From: Fragilaria crotonensis
Taxonomy: Eukaryota; Bacillariophyta; Fragilariophyceae; Fragilariales; Fragilariaceae
DNA length: 64,000 nt
Direction of reading: 5' to 3'
Assembly (NCBI GenBank): GCA_022925895.1
Contig: JAKSYS010000092.1
Span: 62,001-126,000, forward strand
In this document: piece by piece, positions 11,201-21,742 of the stretch
Numbering within the stretch: the stretch's first letter is position 1
Layout: every line of letters begins with the position of its first letter
Position numbers and translations under genes: made by a program
The notes under the pieces: generated by a model
What the model saw: the letters and a program-made list of their open reading frames with translations, nothing else
Told to the model about the DNA's origin: nothing
Database searches by the model: none

Positions 11201-14200
11201 TACGAAAGAGGGATCCTACGTGCCTTGTAAAAAGTCCTTCGTTGTCCAAATTCATTCTCGAACGAATGCTCTTGTCGGCCTCTCCCAGCAAATCGCCACC
11301 TCCTGCTCTTGATGACTTCAAGTCGACCTTCTCGCCGGTTTCGCCACGCGCAACCAACAAGAATACTTCGTCTAGAGTCGTGATGCTGACGCCGTATGTA
11401 ACAATATTCTCCTCGTCCATTTCACGGTCAAGCTTCTCAAACATCGGGGTAAACTTGTCTGCTGCTCCAATAGGAAGCTGGAACGACAACTCCGTCCCTA
11501 CGTTATTCAACAGAGTCGCCTCAGGAACTGCACCAAGCACGACCTCCTCTAAATTGGCGACGACGCCACTTTCTGACATATCATTGGCATTATCGCAACT
11601 GTACTCAACGCTTTCATCATCAACGACTTTTCCGGTGCCCTTCGTGGCGGTTCCTACCCTCGCCTTCTGCTCAATGGTGAGCTGATACCCAACTCCATAA
11701 TGCTTTTTCAGGAACAAAGAACTACCGGCACAACGAAGTTGCCCTTCCGCCATGATAGCAATACGGTCTCCTAGGATATCGGCCTCTTTCAATCAAGAGA
11801 ATAAACGACAGTGAGTCATAAATTCTCAAGAGAAAGAAAAATACTCGTCGCACGAAAACGAATACTTACCATCCATGAAATGCGTGGTAAGAACAATGCA
11901 GCGATCCTGGCGATACTGTCGGATCACATTCCAAGTGAAGCGACGGCTGAAGGGGATCCATACCTGATGTTGGTTCATCCAGGAGTACCGTCTTGCTCTC
12001 GCCACAAAAAGCAATGGCAAGGCTCAGCTTTCGCTTCATTCCACCACTCAGGTTTTTCGAAAAGGTGTTTCTCTTCTCCAGGAGGGCGACATCCTCGATA
12101 GACTTGAGAATTTTTGCTTCAACCTCAGCCCTTGAGTACTTCGCGTAAAGACCTTTCAAACGCGAAAAGAATTGGATGTGTTCCTGTACTGTCAGTTGAG
12201 GAAACAAGCAATCCTGATAACAGTGGTTAGATGTTGCAATGGCAAGCAGAAGTGCGTAATCCACCTCAGACACTCACATGCTGGAGGCAGATTCCTGTCT
12301 CTTGACGAATTTTGGTCATTTCCGTTCGAACATCCCTTCCTCCGACAACGGCATAGCCATCGCTTGGTGCTAACATGCCAGTGAGCATGCTAATGGTTGT
12401 TGTCTTTCCAGCTCCGTTGTGTCCTGAAATGGAGTGTTAGAAAGTCGAAATGAGAACCGACGGAATCAAAAAAAGGACGCACGATTTGAAACGTACCCAG
12501 CAACGCCGTGATCTGATTGCTATACATCGTGAGATTGAGGTTATCAACAGCAGTCTTCTCGCCGAACTGCTTGCGGAGGCCACGGATGGCAATGCCCTTG
12601 CCTTCCTTGATGGAGGCATGAAGAGCATCACTAACTTCTTCAACAGGAACCCCGTAAGCGGTGACGTCGAGATCATCTAAAGCTTTTCCAGCTGCGGCCC
12701 TTCCACCGCACCAGTACGAGCCGCTGCATAAGAAGTACCACGGCAAGGATTGTCCAAAGTCGGAGCGTTTCACACGATTGACGTAGAAGGTGACCAACCC
12801 CCACACAACGCATGAAAAGCAGAGAGAGGTCAATGATGATACAAAGGTGTACCCTGACGGGCTATCCGTTGTAGTAATGGTGCTACTAATAGCACCCACA
12901 CCTGCATCTTCCAACCTTCCGATCTCTTGCATTCCGTAGGAGATGGCAGCGACGGGATGGAGGGAAACAAGAGCGATGACACCCGCGGAGCCTGTTTCAA
13001 AACTGGCAATATTGGTAAGAAAGTAGCCAACGAAGAACAATAGTTCACCAACCAACGTTGCTGTAGTTGCTTTCGAAAACATCGCGGCAACGGCGAAGGA
13101 AAAGGTGATAATGGCCGTAAATCCCAAAATCCAAAAGATAAGGAGGATAGTAAAGCTTGAGTTTTCGTAGAGGCTTGCACTGGCTGCTGCCGAACCGAAT
13201 GCAGTGACAAGATGGAAAAGGAAGAATGATGTGAACCACGACCAACCGATATCGCTTTCAGACACTGACATCATCTTCATAAGTTCTTTCTGGCGAAGCT
13301 CCTTTTCCAGGACAACGCTACGAAGAACGCTGGCGACAGGGTACAACAGTCCAAGAACAATCAACAGAGGAGCATACGCTTGAATTCGAAGAGGAAGGTC
13401 AGTCACGGCGGAAATAATGAATACGAGCAGACGTGTCGGATGGTGTTACTCACCTGCAATCGAAGCATAAAATCCATTGACAGTGTACTCTCGTGTTGGA
13501 AAAGATACGAACTGCACTCCATGTTCCGAAACGAACATGCCTTCATCCGCACTTCCAGAATCGACCAAAATCCAATCCTGAATGGTGCGCTGAACGGCAA
13601 TCGCTCCGTTGTAGAGGTACTGCCCAGTACACGAATCCTGCAACGGGCCCTGTTTGGCAGTTCCGTCGGCAGGTGGGCATGCATCATCAACGTTGCTGTA
13701 GTACGAAAACAGTTTATTGGTTGGAGGGCTGGTGGATTGGGCTGGACGTCCATCTTTCTCCGCTTGATTGAAGTTGGTGGAGTTCTGGCGAAGAGTATAC
13801 GCATAGTCCTTCTCCGAGGAGCCATCCGTGAAAACGACAGCAAAGCCAATCTTGGGGAAACCAGTCTTGCCATAGTCGGGAGATGTTACGTACGATGAAA
13901 TCGCCGTATCGGAGTCAAACAGCTTCACAAGGGGAAAGTCGACTGGCACACTGCCGTCAGCAACTTGAGGGTAAGTAGTTTTGATGTAGGCTTCGAACGC
14001 TTGAGCTCTGGCAAGACCACGAACAGAAGAATCGTCCTGCGGAGCAATGGCAAGAAGGAGGTATTCACAGAAAACAGTCGCATCCTGGCCAGTCTCCGAG
14101 CAACGACGACGATCACACTTCAGGAAAGGATTCTGGTTGTCGTAGAATCCTGAGACCTGAAATGGCCACTGCTGAGGGCTGGGGTAGGAAGGCTCACAGA

Positions 14201-14564
14201 TTCGTGTTGCTTGGAGTGACGTGACATAATCACGGAAAGAGAGTGGGATGATGGTCGACGAGTTGCCAGGAAAGGACGCTGGAACAGTTACAGGCGTGAA
14301 GCCTGATGATCCCTCCAGCGAAATCTTGATGCCAAGAAGGATGCAGATGAATCCGACAGGAAGGATGATCTCAAAGAGCTACGAAATGGAGTGAGACAGT
14401 GTTAGCATCATGCAATGTAAAAATCATCGACATGGGATTGTTGCTATTGAAGTACTCGAAACGAATGAAGCAAAAAGCAAACTTACAGAGCCAATGATGT
14501 TTCTCTTGCGATAGATGACATTACGTCGCAAGAGAGCGAAGTACGCCCTCGAGAAGCAACCCAT
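8225..14564 (-). CDS. ABCA-type full ABC transporter, copy 2, seven exons
   Basis: A complete ABCA gene of about 1,954 codons. Exons (minus strand): 14564-14487, 14378-13454, 13378-12497, 12423-12278, 12213-11870, 11785-9433 and 9362-8225, all joined by GT-AG introns of about 60-110 bp and, apart from exon 5, in consistent phase. NBD1 has Walker A GHNGAGKT (split across exons 3/4), signature LSGGMKRK and Walker B TVLLDEPTSGMDP. TMD2 begins with a span around PSILVLVGFML and contains five or six more spans. NBD2 has Walker A GINGAGKTTT (split across exons 6/7), signature YSGGMKRK, Walker B LVFLDEPSTGMDP and H-loop TTHSMEE. Family members move lipids across membranes; the substrate here is unknown. 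Exon 5 has one extra base near 11955 (CCCC run just after Walker B), which breaks the frame relative to copy 1. Either a recent lesion or a consensus error. Confidence 0.9.
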
Positions 14565-15874
14565 TCTTGCAGGGCTTTCAAATCGATACAATCTATGAAC
14601 GCTCAAATAGATTTATCTCACGAAGTGATCTCTGTGTACACTGGAATTGCAATGCAGAGAAATCAGCTCTAATCTGGAATTGCTGGCGATTGACGGTATG
14701 TCTGGTGTACTTGGATGTGGTATTGTACTCTTGAGTACGAGAAGGTTTCTTTTTTATGTGAATCTTGTCATTTTTCTGACTTGCGTCATCCGATGAAAAC
14801 AAATCGTGCAGAAATTTCACAGAGAACGAATCGAACAGTTGCGTTGTCCAGGTACGACTAGTAGTTGAACTGGTACTGGGACCTGGAACTACGGTACCGA
14901 AACAAGCAGAGTATGTCATACTAAGTGAAACTACCAGGTCCATGTACCGTAGAGGGATATCGTGCTGAACGGAACTCCAGAACTCTGGTAATAGTACTGA
15001 GTATGTTGTAGGTGTGGTTGCGGTGGTACGAATACCAGTACTGGAGTAATGTGATCATCTACTGCAGTACGGAGTTGTACACGTGAAAATGCCAAGACAC
15101 GACCCAAAGACCGGAACACCAAGGAACACTTTGTTCTCGTCGAACACCAGTGAACTCCGCTCTGTTTTGGGATGCATATGACAAATGACGCATGACTGCA
15201 TGACTCTGACGCATGATGCAAGATGAAATATTCGGGTGTCTTATATGGGCTCGAAGGTCCTATGTCATATGATATGTCATATGTATGCATGGTGCATACG
15301 TCCCATGTCCCAATACACCAGTGTCCGAGTGACGTATGATACGACAGTTATTTCGATCGGAAGATAGAAATAGCTGAGTCCAGCTTTGCACATAGTACAT
15401 GTACTGTAGATTACAGTACAGTAGCTTAGCCGAACAGGCGCACACTTGCCGAAGGATCACACGTTCAGATCGCCGTATTCGATTGCTCGTAACTGTACAG
15501 TACAACAGTACGTTTGCGAAGATACAGTACAGGATCACTCCGTACCGGTACCTCGCAGTGGTCCTAAGTCCTACTCGAGTACTCTACTAGCCGTACATAA
15601 CACACTCCGAAAAACAGTGACTATGCACAGTCACCTCGCTACTCTACGGGTAGTAGACATTAATACTCTAGAGCGAAAATAGCCTATAGGTCTAATGGAG
15701 AGCAGATAGAGTAAAACAGAAATGATAAACATATTGGTACCAGGTAGCCTCGTAGTAGAGTCTTGCTGTGTGTAGTCTCTGGGTTATTCTACTCCACTGT
15801 TGTTACCCTTTTCAATCATGTAAACGTTACAATTGTACTTCGACAGCATATTATGTAAGTGTACTTTATTTGTA
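14565..15874. other. Intergenic, ABCA copy 2 upstream region and MULE target flank
   Basis: No gene is supported. The DNA is dense in GTAC, AGTACT and CATATG palindromes. The 9-bp target duplication TTATTTGTA of the neighbouring MULE is at 15866-15874. Confidence 0.5.
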
Positions 15875-16430
15875 GGGGAAATTGCTATCGTACCTGTTAT
15901 CTATTCCAAAAATTGAAAACACCTGTTATCGGCTATAATATACCCCCTCAAATGACAATAATAGCATGCTAACTTTTACTATATCAAAAACACCTATTAT
16001 CTTTTTGCCATGTTTTCAATAGCACCATTTATGTTTTACACAACTTGCAATATCACCTATTACAATTTGCAATAACACCTGTTTCGATTATGCCAATTTC
16101 AACTCCACGCAAATTATCGTACCCCATAACGTAGAATGCCAACACATTGACACACTTTCAAAGGTAAGGATCTCACGCATTGCTTAGCATTATCATGTGC
16201 TTCTCACTGATGAAATAAGCTGTGTTATTCCATTGACAATGCTTGGTGTGATGGTGTGAGGAAGTATGTGGTCATCTTGTGTGCTCTTGGGTACATTCTG
16301 GTCGCATTGTCATATGCCTTCAGATTTCTCGGGCTTGAGATGGGTCAGTAACAAAAAATCGCTCGTATACAGTGGTGTACAAATGTACAACGACGATCTT
16401 TTATGACACCAACACAACACAATCTCATCA
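15875..16430 (+). repeat. Left terminal inverted repeat of the MULE
   Basis: 556 bp, ending in CACAATCTCATCA just before the 5' flank of the coding region. Near-identical to the right arm in inverse orientation. Contains repeated AACACCTGTTAT/ATCACCTATTAC units. Confidence 0.92.
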
Positions 16431-16513
16431 GCCATTCATCATCATCAACAGCATCACCCTCTCCCTCCCCCTTCCCTTTTTGACAGTCCCTGACACTGAT
16501 TTCTTGTCTCATT

Positions 16514-16912
16514 ATGCCACCAAAGAAGAAGCCAAGAAGAGCAGCAGTTGAGAAGAGCTTTTTTCCAGGAGACCCAAGGTTCTCTATTCCTCTCTCGGCA
16601 CATGCAGAAGATGTGCAGGCGCTGCAGGAGAATAAGTATTTGAGTACAAACCTGTTGGACTACTTGATCCAAAGAGGAGCTCCATCTCCCACACCACCAT
16701 TGCTTCCTCCCTCTCAGGATGAAGATATATCCGCACCACCATTGTACATTGGTGGATTAGCAACAACTTTCTTCATTGAGAAGGCAAATGAACTGGTGCT
16801 CCAATCAACGTCGCAAAAGAGCCTTGAAATCATTCGAACGAGCCTGAAGAGCTACAAAGCCACCACCCTTGCCAGGGGATCAAGCAAAGCTTGTTGTGCC
16901 AATGGTTCATAA
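16514..16912 (+). CDS. MULE protein, N-terminal part (ahead of ULP1 domain)
   Basis: The frame starts at an ATG (MPPKKKPRRAAVEK), a basic start that could be a nuclear localisation signal. It continues through a proline-rich stretch and YIGGLATTFFIEKANELV, which fits the region before the catalytic histidine of ULP1-like proteases. The frame ends at 16912, while the protease domain continues in another frame that is open only after about 16848, so the two frames overlap by about 60 bp. An unrecognised splice, a frameshift or a consensus indel are all possible; no clear GT-AG pair was found. Confidence 0.6.
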   Translation: MPPKKKPRRAAVEKSFFPGDPRFSIPLSAHAEDVQALQENKYLSTNLLDYLIQRGAPSPTPPLLPPSQDEDISAPPLYIGGLATTFFIEKANELVLQSTSQKSLEIIRTSLKSYKATTLARGSSKACCANGS

Positions 16913-19424
16913 GTCACATTTCTTTGTCCTTGTGATTGAGTTGACTGGAAAGCATGGTTGTGAATTCTACAAGGGTATTGAGTGCTATGACTCGATGGAT
17001 TTTTGCAGTGCACCTACGACAAGGACACGAGGTGCAGCAAGTCATATTCGTGCATTTCTTGCTGAATTTCACAAATTCGCGCTTTACTTTGTCTGTGATG
17101 ATAAGTTTAAGATAGGTCGCCCTCAAACTCAGGTCAAGCACTGCCCATGTCCGACTCAAGGTAATCTGATTGATTGTGGCCTCTTTTCGATTGGTGTGGT
17201 TCTGCACATCATCGACAGTATTCCAATCACCAATGAAACTTTCAAACAAGAACATATGACAAAACTACGTTCTGATTTGGCAACTCACCTTGCCGCTGTT
17301 GAAAACTTATCCAAGTATCCACTTCCTTGCAGTGTCATCAGAGGATGCTTTCCCGCATTGCTCACCATGGACGACACCGATGATGGCAGCATTGTGGTTC
17401 TTGGAGTATCAAAAAATGCAGAGGACTCAGCAAATGCCGAGTCCTCAACTACTGAAGTTGAGGTCATCATGGACGGAAAGGTATCAACAAATGATGTGTC
17501 TGCTAATGCTGCAGAGTCATCCGCAGCCTTCTCATGTAATGTCATTGAGGGTATAGTGGATGGTAATGTAGCAACTAAAGAGTCAGCAGCAAAGGATGCA
17601 ACACAGTCGCCTGGCATGCTTAAGCTTCTCATGGAAATGATCTCACCGGCAAGCCGTGCCATGAAGAAGTGTGGAGGCAAGATATTGAGATTTGAGGAAG
17701 GAGAGGAGAAGAACGATAAGAACGATACTGAAAAGAAGAAGGTTGCTCGCGGTAGCAATATTGTACTAGTGCAAGCCCAGAAGACAGACTCCCAGGGCAT
17801 GCCAAGTGAAGGTCAGGAAGAACAAGGATGCCAACCACTACAAGCACCTAACAAAATGAACACCGATGCAAAAGAGCAAGTTGAAGATGTTGTATTTTCC
17901 AAACTAGTGAAGGAACTCAAAATTGAGTCCTTCAAAAGCCTTGCTGATGTGACTCCAGTCATGGAGCAATACCAGAAGCAGTCGGGATGTCAGGTTGCAA
18001 TTCGTCGAAGTGAAGTGGACAAGTTCCGGGTCTACAAATGCGCTGAGCACGTCAACTGTGTGTTCAAGGTTCATGTTGGGAAGAGACGAATAGATGGCAA
18101 GTATGTCATCAAGAAGAAGCAATCTGTGTTGCGTCACACAACGGTCCGTCGTCCACTCAAAGCAAGTGATGGGCGACAGTGGAAACAGCGGCGCGCTGAA
18201 AAGTTCAGGAATACATTGAAGAGGCTGCAAAACGAAGGTTGGAATACCAACTGCCCGAGATGTGATGAAAACGGGATCTCTGAAGGAGATTCTGTGTCTT
18301 ACTTTGCTGCCTACCGTGGCCTCCACAAAGACTCACTAATGTCAAAGCACAGAGCAAAAGAAGGCTACCAGCAAATGATTCCATACCTGCAACAGCTACT
18401 GAAAGGCAATGCGGCTTCAGTCATCGAGTGGGAGACAAATGAGGATCATGAATTACTACAGGCTATGGTGATTCCGGGATTTATGGATGGCATCCTTAAG
18501 TTTGTACGCCCCGTGATCTCACTCGATGCGGCGCATATGAAATGTGCAGACCATGTTGGCACTCTTTACATTGCTTCTGTATTGTCAGGAGCTAACGAGG
18601 TATATCCGATTGGCTTCCTGCTGTCTTCTGGAAATGAAGACCGAGAAACATGGACACACTTCCTGACAACGCTGAAACAGGCTTGCCCTTCTTTGTGTGA
18701 AAGGGATGCGACAACTGAGCTGAATCCTTTCATCTTTATCTCAGATCGTGACAAGGGACTTCAACAAGCCCTGGATGACGTGTTCCCAGACAACACAAAC
18801 GTGCTGTGTGTCAAGCACATTGAAGCCAATGTGAAGCAGAGGTTTGGTGCACAATGTGCGGCATATGTATTTCGGATTGCACGCACATTCTCTACTCGGC
18901 AGGAGAAGTTCTTCATTGATCAAGTACGGAAGCTAAGACCAGCCGCTGCAACCTACATAGAAAGCATTGATGGATTGTGGAAGAATACATCTTGGCTGGA
19001 TGAGAACATGAGACTTCCGCCTCGGTATGGAATCATTACATCAAACACAAGCGAATCTGCCAATAGCATGTTCCTTGCACCTCGCAGCATGCCATGGCTC
19101 AAAGCAATCGAGAAGATTATTGACATCATGACGAGTCGCATTTCAAGAAATAGAATGAAGTATGTTGACAAGAATCCAGATAATGTTGTTGCTGCTGTCT
19201 GGCAAAGGATTAGAGATGAAAGGGATGCTTCGGCCGGCTTTGATGTGTACAAGTTGGCAAGTGGAGGAGGGCAATATAAGGTAACACCTCAAACACAAGA
19301 AATGAGTTCGGGGGGATCGTGCAACACACATAATTCGGGTAATCGAAAAGGTGGTGTACTTGTGGCTTCTGGCAAGATATTGGTATTCCGTGCCGTCACT
19401 TCATGGCATGTTTTCGAAAATTGA
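16869..19424 (+). CDS. ULP1-like C48 protease fused to MULE transposase
   Basis: The 851-codon frame is numbered from the TTG at 16869. Residues about 10-150 are a ULP1-like cysteine protease: H17 (in HKSHFFVLV), D41 (ECYDSMDF), Q97 and C103 (QGNLIDCGLF) make a complete catalytic set. A low-complexity linker follows. Residues about 350-460 look like a FLYWCH/WRKY-GCM1 type zinc DNA-binding region (CAEHVNCVFKVHVGKRR). The MULE core has D553 (SLDAAHMK), D626 (FISDRDKG) and E729 (SNTSESAN). In the family the protease-bearing members are plant KI-type MULEs; protease function in transposition is not known. Near 19310-19350 the frame is lost: the SWIM finger is encoded in another frame, next to a G6 run and an A4 run. 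Confidence 0.88.
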   Translation: MPGDQAKLVVPMVHKSHFFVLVIELTGKHGCEFYKGIECYDSMDFCSAPTTRTRGAASHIRAFLAEFHKFALYFVCDDKFKIGRPQTQVKHCPCPTQGNLIDCGLFSIGVVLHIIDSIPITNETFKQEHMTKLRSDLATHLAAVENLSKYPLPCSVIRGCFPALLTMDDTDDGSIVVLGVSKNAEDSANAESSTTEVEVIMDGKVSTNDVSANAAESSAAFSCNVIEGIVDGNVATKESAAKDATQSPGMLKLLMEMISPASRAMKKCGGKILRFEEGEEKNDKNDTEKKKVARGSNIVLVQAQKTDSQGMPSEGQEEQGCQPLQAPNKMNTDAKEQVEDVVFSKLVKELKIESFKSLADVTPVMEQYQKQSGCQVAIRRSEVDKFRVYKCAEHVNCVFKVHVGKRRIDGKYVIKKKQSVLRHTTVRRPLKASDGRQWKQRRAEKFRNTLKRLQNEGWNTNCPRCDENGISEGDSVSYFAAYRGLHKDSLMSKHRAKEGYQQMIPYLQQLLKGNAASVIEWETNEDHELLQAMVIPGFMDGILKFVRPVISLDAAHMKCADHVGTLYIASVLSGANEVYPIGFLLSSGNEDRETWTHFLTTLKQACPSLCERDATTELNPFIFISDRDKGLQQALDDVFPDNTNVLCVKHIEANVKQRFGAQCAAYVFRIARTFSTRQEKFFIDQVRKLRPAAATYIESIDGLWKNTSWLDENMRLPPRYGIITSNTSESANSMFLAPRSMPWLKAIEKIIDIMTSRISRNRMKYVDKNPDNVVAAVWQRIRDERDASAGFDVYKLASGGGQYKVTPQTQEMSSGGSCNTHNSGNRKGGVLVASGKILVFRAVTSWHVFEN

Positions 19425-19768
19425 GAGATAGAATGGAATTCACAAGTCTGTTGTCTGAATCACACGATGGCATACCAGACTTTTACAAGTACAAGGCACT
19501 GCAGCTTCTTTATGAACCGAACATTGTTCCAGTTGTGGTAGACACAATTGGTTATGACGGAAAAACAAAGCCTCCTCCACCAAGAATCAAGAGACAACCT
19601 GGTAGACCAAAAGTGAAAAGATACCGCAGACGGAGTGAACTCTCTGACCCATCAAAGTCGCCAATTGTGTGTTCCAAATGTAGAGAGCGTGGACACAATC
19701 GCCGAACATGTGGAATGAAACCAAAGGTGGTCCTTACAGAGGTTGCTGACAACAAACAAGAAGAATAG
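19340..19768 (+). CDS. MULE C-terminus: SWIM zinc finger and zinc knuckle
   Basis: This frame is the C-terminal continuation of the transposase. It encodes WCTCGFWQDIGIPCRH, a SWIM finger of CxC...CxH form that MULE transposases carry after the catalytic core. A basic, proline-containing region (KPPPPRIKRQPGRPK) follows, then a CX2CX4HX4C zinc knuckle (CSKCRERGHNRRTC), and the frame ends at 19768. It is out of phase with the preceding catalytic frame by a small indel. The zinc knuckle is likely to help DNA or RNA binding. Confidence 0.8.
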
Positions 19769-19847
19769 TAGCTCTTAAAGTAGTTCAAGTTGCATGTATA
19801 TGTGGTGTTGTGGCTGTTGCTCTTGATCATGAAGAACAGCTACTTCA

Positions 19848-20404
19848 TGATGAGATTGTGTTGTGTTGGTGTCATAAAAAGATCGTCGTTGTACATTTGT
19901 ACACCACTGTATACGAGCGATTTTTTGTTACTGACCCATCTCAAGCCCGAGAAATCTGAAGGCATATGACAATGCGACCAGAATGTACCCAAGAGCACAC
20001 AAGATGACCAGATACTTCCTCACACCATCACACCAAGCATTGTCAATGGAATAACACAGCTTATTTCATCAGTGAGAAGCACATGATAATGCTAAGCAAT
20101 GCGTGAGATCCTTACCTTTGAAAGTGTGTCAATGTGTTGGCATTCTACGTTATGGGGTACGATAATTTGCGTGGAGTTGAAATTGGCATAATCGAAACAG
20201 GTGTTATTGCAAATTGTAATAGGTGATATTGCAAGTTGTGCAAAACATAAATGGTGCTATTGAAAACATGGCAAAAAGATAATAGGTGTTTTTGATATAG
20301 TAAAAGTTAGCATGCTATTATTGTCATTTGAGGGGGTATATTATAGCCGATAACAGGTGTTTTCAATTTTTGGAATAGATAACAGGTACGATAGCAATTT
20401 CCCC
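19848..20404 (-). repeat. Right terminal inverted repeat of the MULE
   Basis: Inverse copy of the left arm. One base longer because of a 5-T instead of 4-T run near the inner end. Followed directly by TTATTTGTA. Confidence 0.92.
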
Positions 20405-20413
20405 TTATTTGTA

Positions 20414-20913
20414 TTAACATACAATACTTAAGTTTGGGGTGCAACACCGTCAGCCGATTGGTGACAAGGTTTGGATGTATCGTTGAGACGGTGATGCACT
20501 GGTCGTTCCCCAGCTTCCCCACCACGATGGTTAATGCATACTGAGATGGGCGGAAATGTCCCACGCGTATGTTTCCGAAAAAGGATAAAACCCCATTGTT
20601 GGCATCTAGAAGTATGCCAATACGGAAATCTCTGGCTTGAGGTCAAACATTTGCGAGAGTCTCGCCATACGTCGGTGGTGCTCTTACATGAGCATAAGCC
20701 GTCCAGCACACTCCTAAGTATTGCACGAACCTCAAGGCAACCGTTCTTGACCGATTGATCTATATCTACAATTATTGGGTGGAAAGCTATCAAGATCAAC
20801 ACATCTGCGTCACACAATACGGTTCGTTGCAAGCATAACACACATCACAATCTTGCGCAAAGTCAGAGTCTTTAATTTCCCTTCATGGTCATCAAATGGT
20901 CTCCGCCTTTCCT
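20414..20913. other. Intergenic, 3' flank of the tetraspan gene
   Basis: No gene supported. It lies between the MULE target duplication and the stop codon of the minus-strand membrane-protein gene. Confidence 0.5.
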
Positions 20914-21742
20914 TCAATACACCATGGCGTTTGGATGTTCGATGGTCTCTTCAATCGTCTTGCTACCATCGGCATTGACAGTTGCCTTCACAATCGTTTT
21001 CGTACCGTCGGGGTCGACCGTTTCATGTACAGTTACGGTGCCCGGGGGTTCTCCAGCAAAGTAACCAGAGTTGAATGAACCAGTCTGGTCGGAAGGCGTT
21101 TGGTAGAACAGCAGGGCCGTGACAAAGGCCGATATACTGCCACCAATCGCGAATCCGGCGGAATAGGAAAATTTGCATTTGAACTCGCTACAAATGTTGG
21201 AGGCAAATGTCAACAAGGTCAACAGCTCAGAGATACATGCAAGGACAAGAAGAGCGGTGAACAATAGGAGGGTGGGTCGACTGAAGGACACGCAGCTCAT
21301 TAAGAGAGCACCCACCATGGCGATGAAAGAAGAAATGTTGGCGATCATTCCAAAGGCCATGGCCGCTAACCATGTTGAATCGAAAAAATAGCTAGCAGAG
21401 TCGTAGGTCCATGCACTACATTCGTAAGAAAGCTCGTATGGGCCGTCGTCAACCTCAACATCAGATATGTCGTGTGCGTAGGACAAGAGACCGAAGCCTG
21501 TAGCTCCTTGAAAGTACTTTGGATTGTCCTCTGGAATCATCACCACGACGTAGAAGCATCCCCAGCTAGCATTGATAGCAAAGCCAACGGTGATGATGGC
21601 AAAGAGCAGTGCCCAGGCACTCACTCTACCATGAGGGAAGGAGCTGCATCAATTGGATCGAAATGAGTAAGAGAAAGGAGATCAACTTCAGCTTTGACTC
21701 GCACGACACTTACAAGCATCCGGTACACGAGGCATCGCACAT
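20914..21742 (-). CDS. Four-span membrane protein, function unknown, two exons
   Basis: Exon 1 is 21742-21714 (29 bp, starting MCDASCTGC), the intron is GTAAGT...GCAG, and exon 2 is 21643-20914; together 253 codons including the stop. The protein has four hydrophobic stretches: about residues 18-40 (WALLFAIITVGFAIN), 105-128, 135-160 and 170-195. Between spans 1 and 2 is a loop of about 60 residues with aromatic residues and one Cys. The C-terminal tail holds two VDPDGTKTI/VNADGSKTI-like repeats of the kind found in beta-rich or calcium-facing tails. The topology is tetraspan-like but the tetraspanin CCG motif is absent. I do not recognise a family. The three-Cys N-terminus could be lipid-modified (inference). 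Confidence 0.75.

Larger units (their letters stand above)
15875..20404 (+). mobile_element. Mutator-like element (MULE) with ULP1 protease, long TIRs and 9-bp TSD
   Basis: The element is 4,530 bp long, with terminal inverted repeats of about 556 bp (15875-16430 and about 19848-20404) starting GGGGAAATTGCTATCGTACC. The arms differ by only a few bases, for example one A/G substitution and one T-run length change, so the insertion is young. The flanking 9-bp duplication TTATTTGTA (15866-15874 and 20405-20413) is perfect and diagnostic of Mutator. Inside the arms a motif of the form ACCTRTTAT recurs about five times and may bind the transposase. The single coding region (16514-19768) combines a C48-type protease, a zinc DNA-binding region, MULE transposase, SWIM finger and zinc knuckle. 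Confidence 0.93.

Noticed and set aside
10897-11685. Plus-strand 262-codon frame
   Set aside because: It is antisense to the conserved TMD2 exon of ABCA copy 2.
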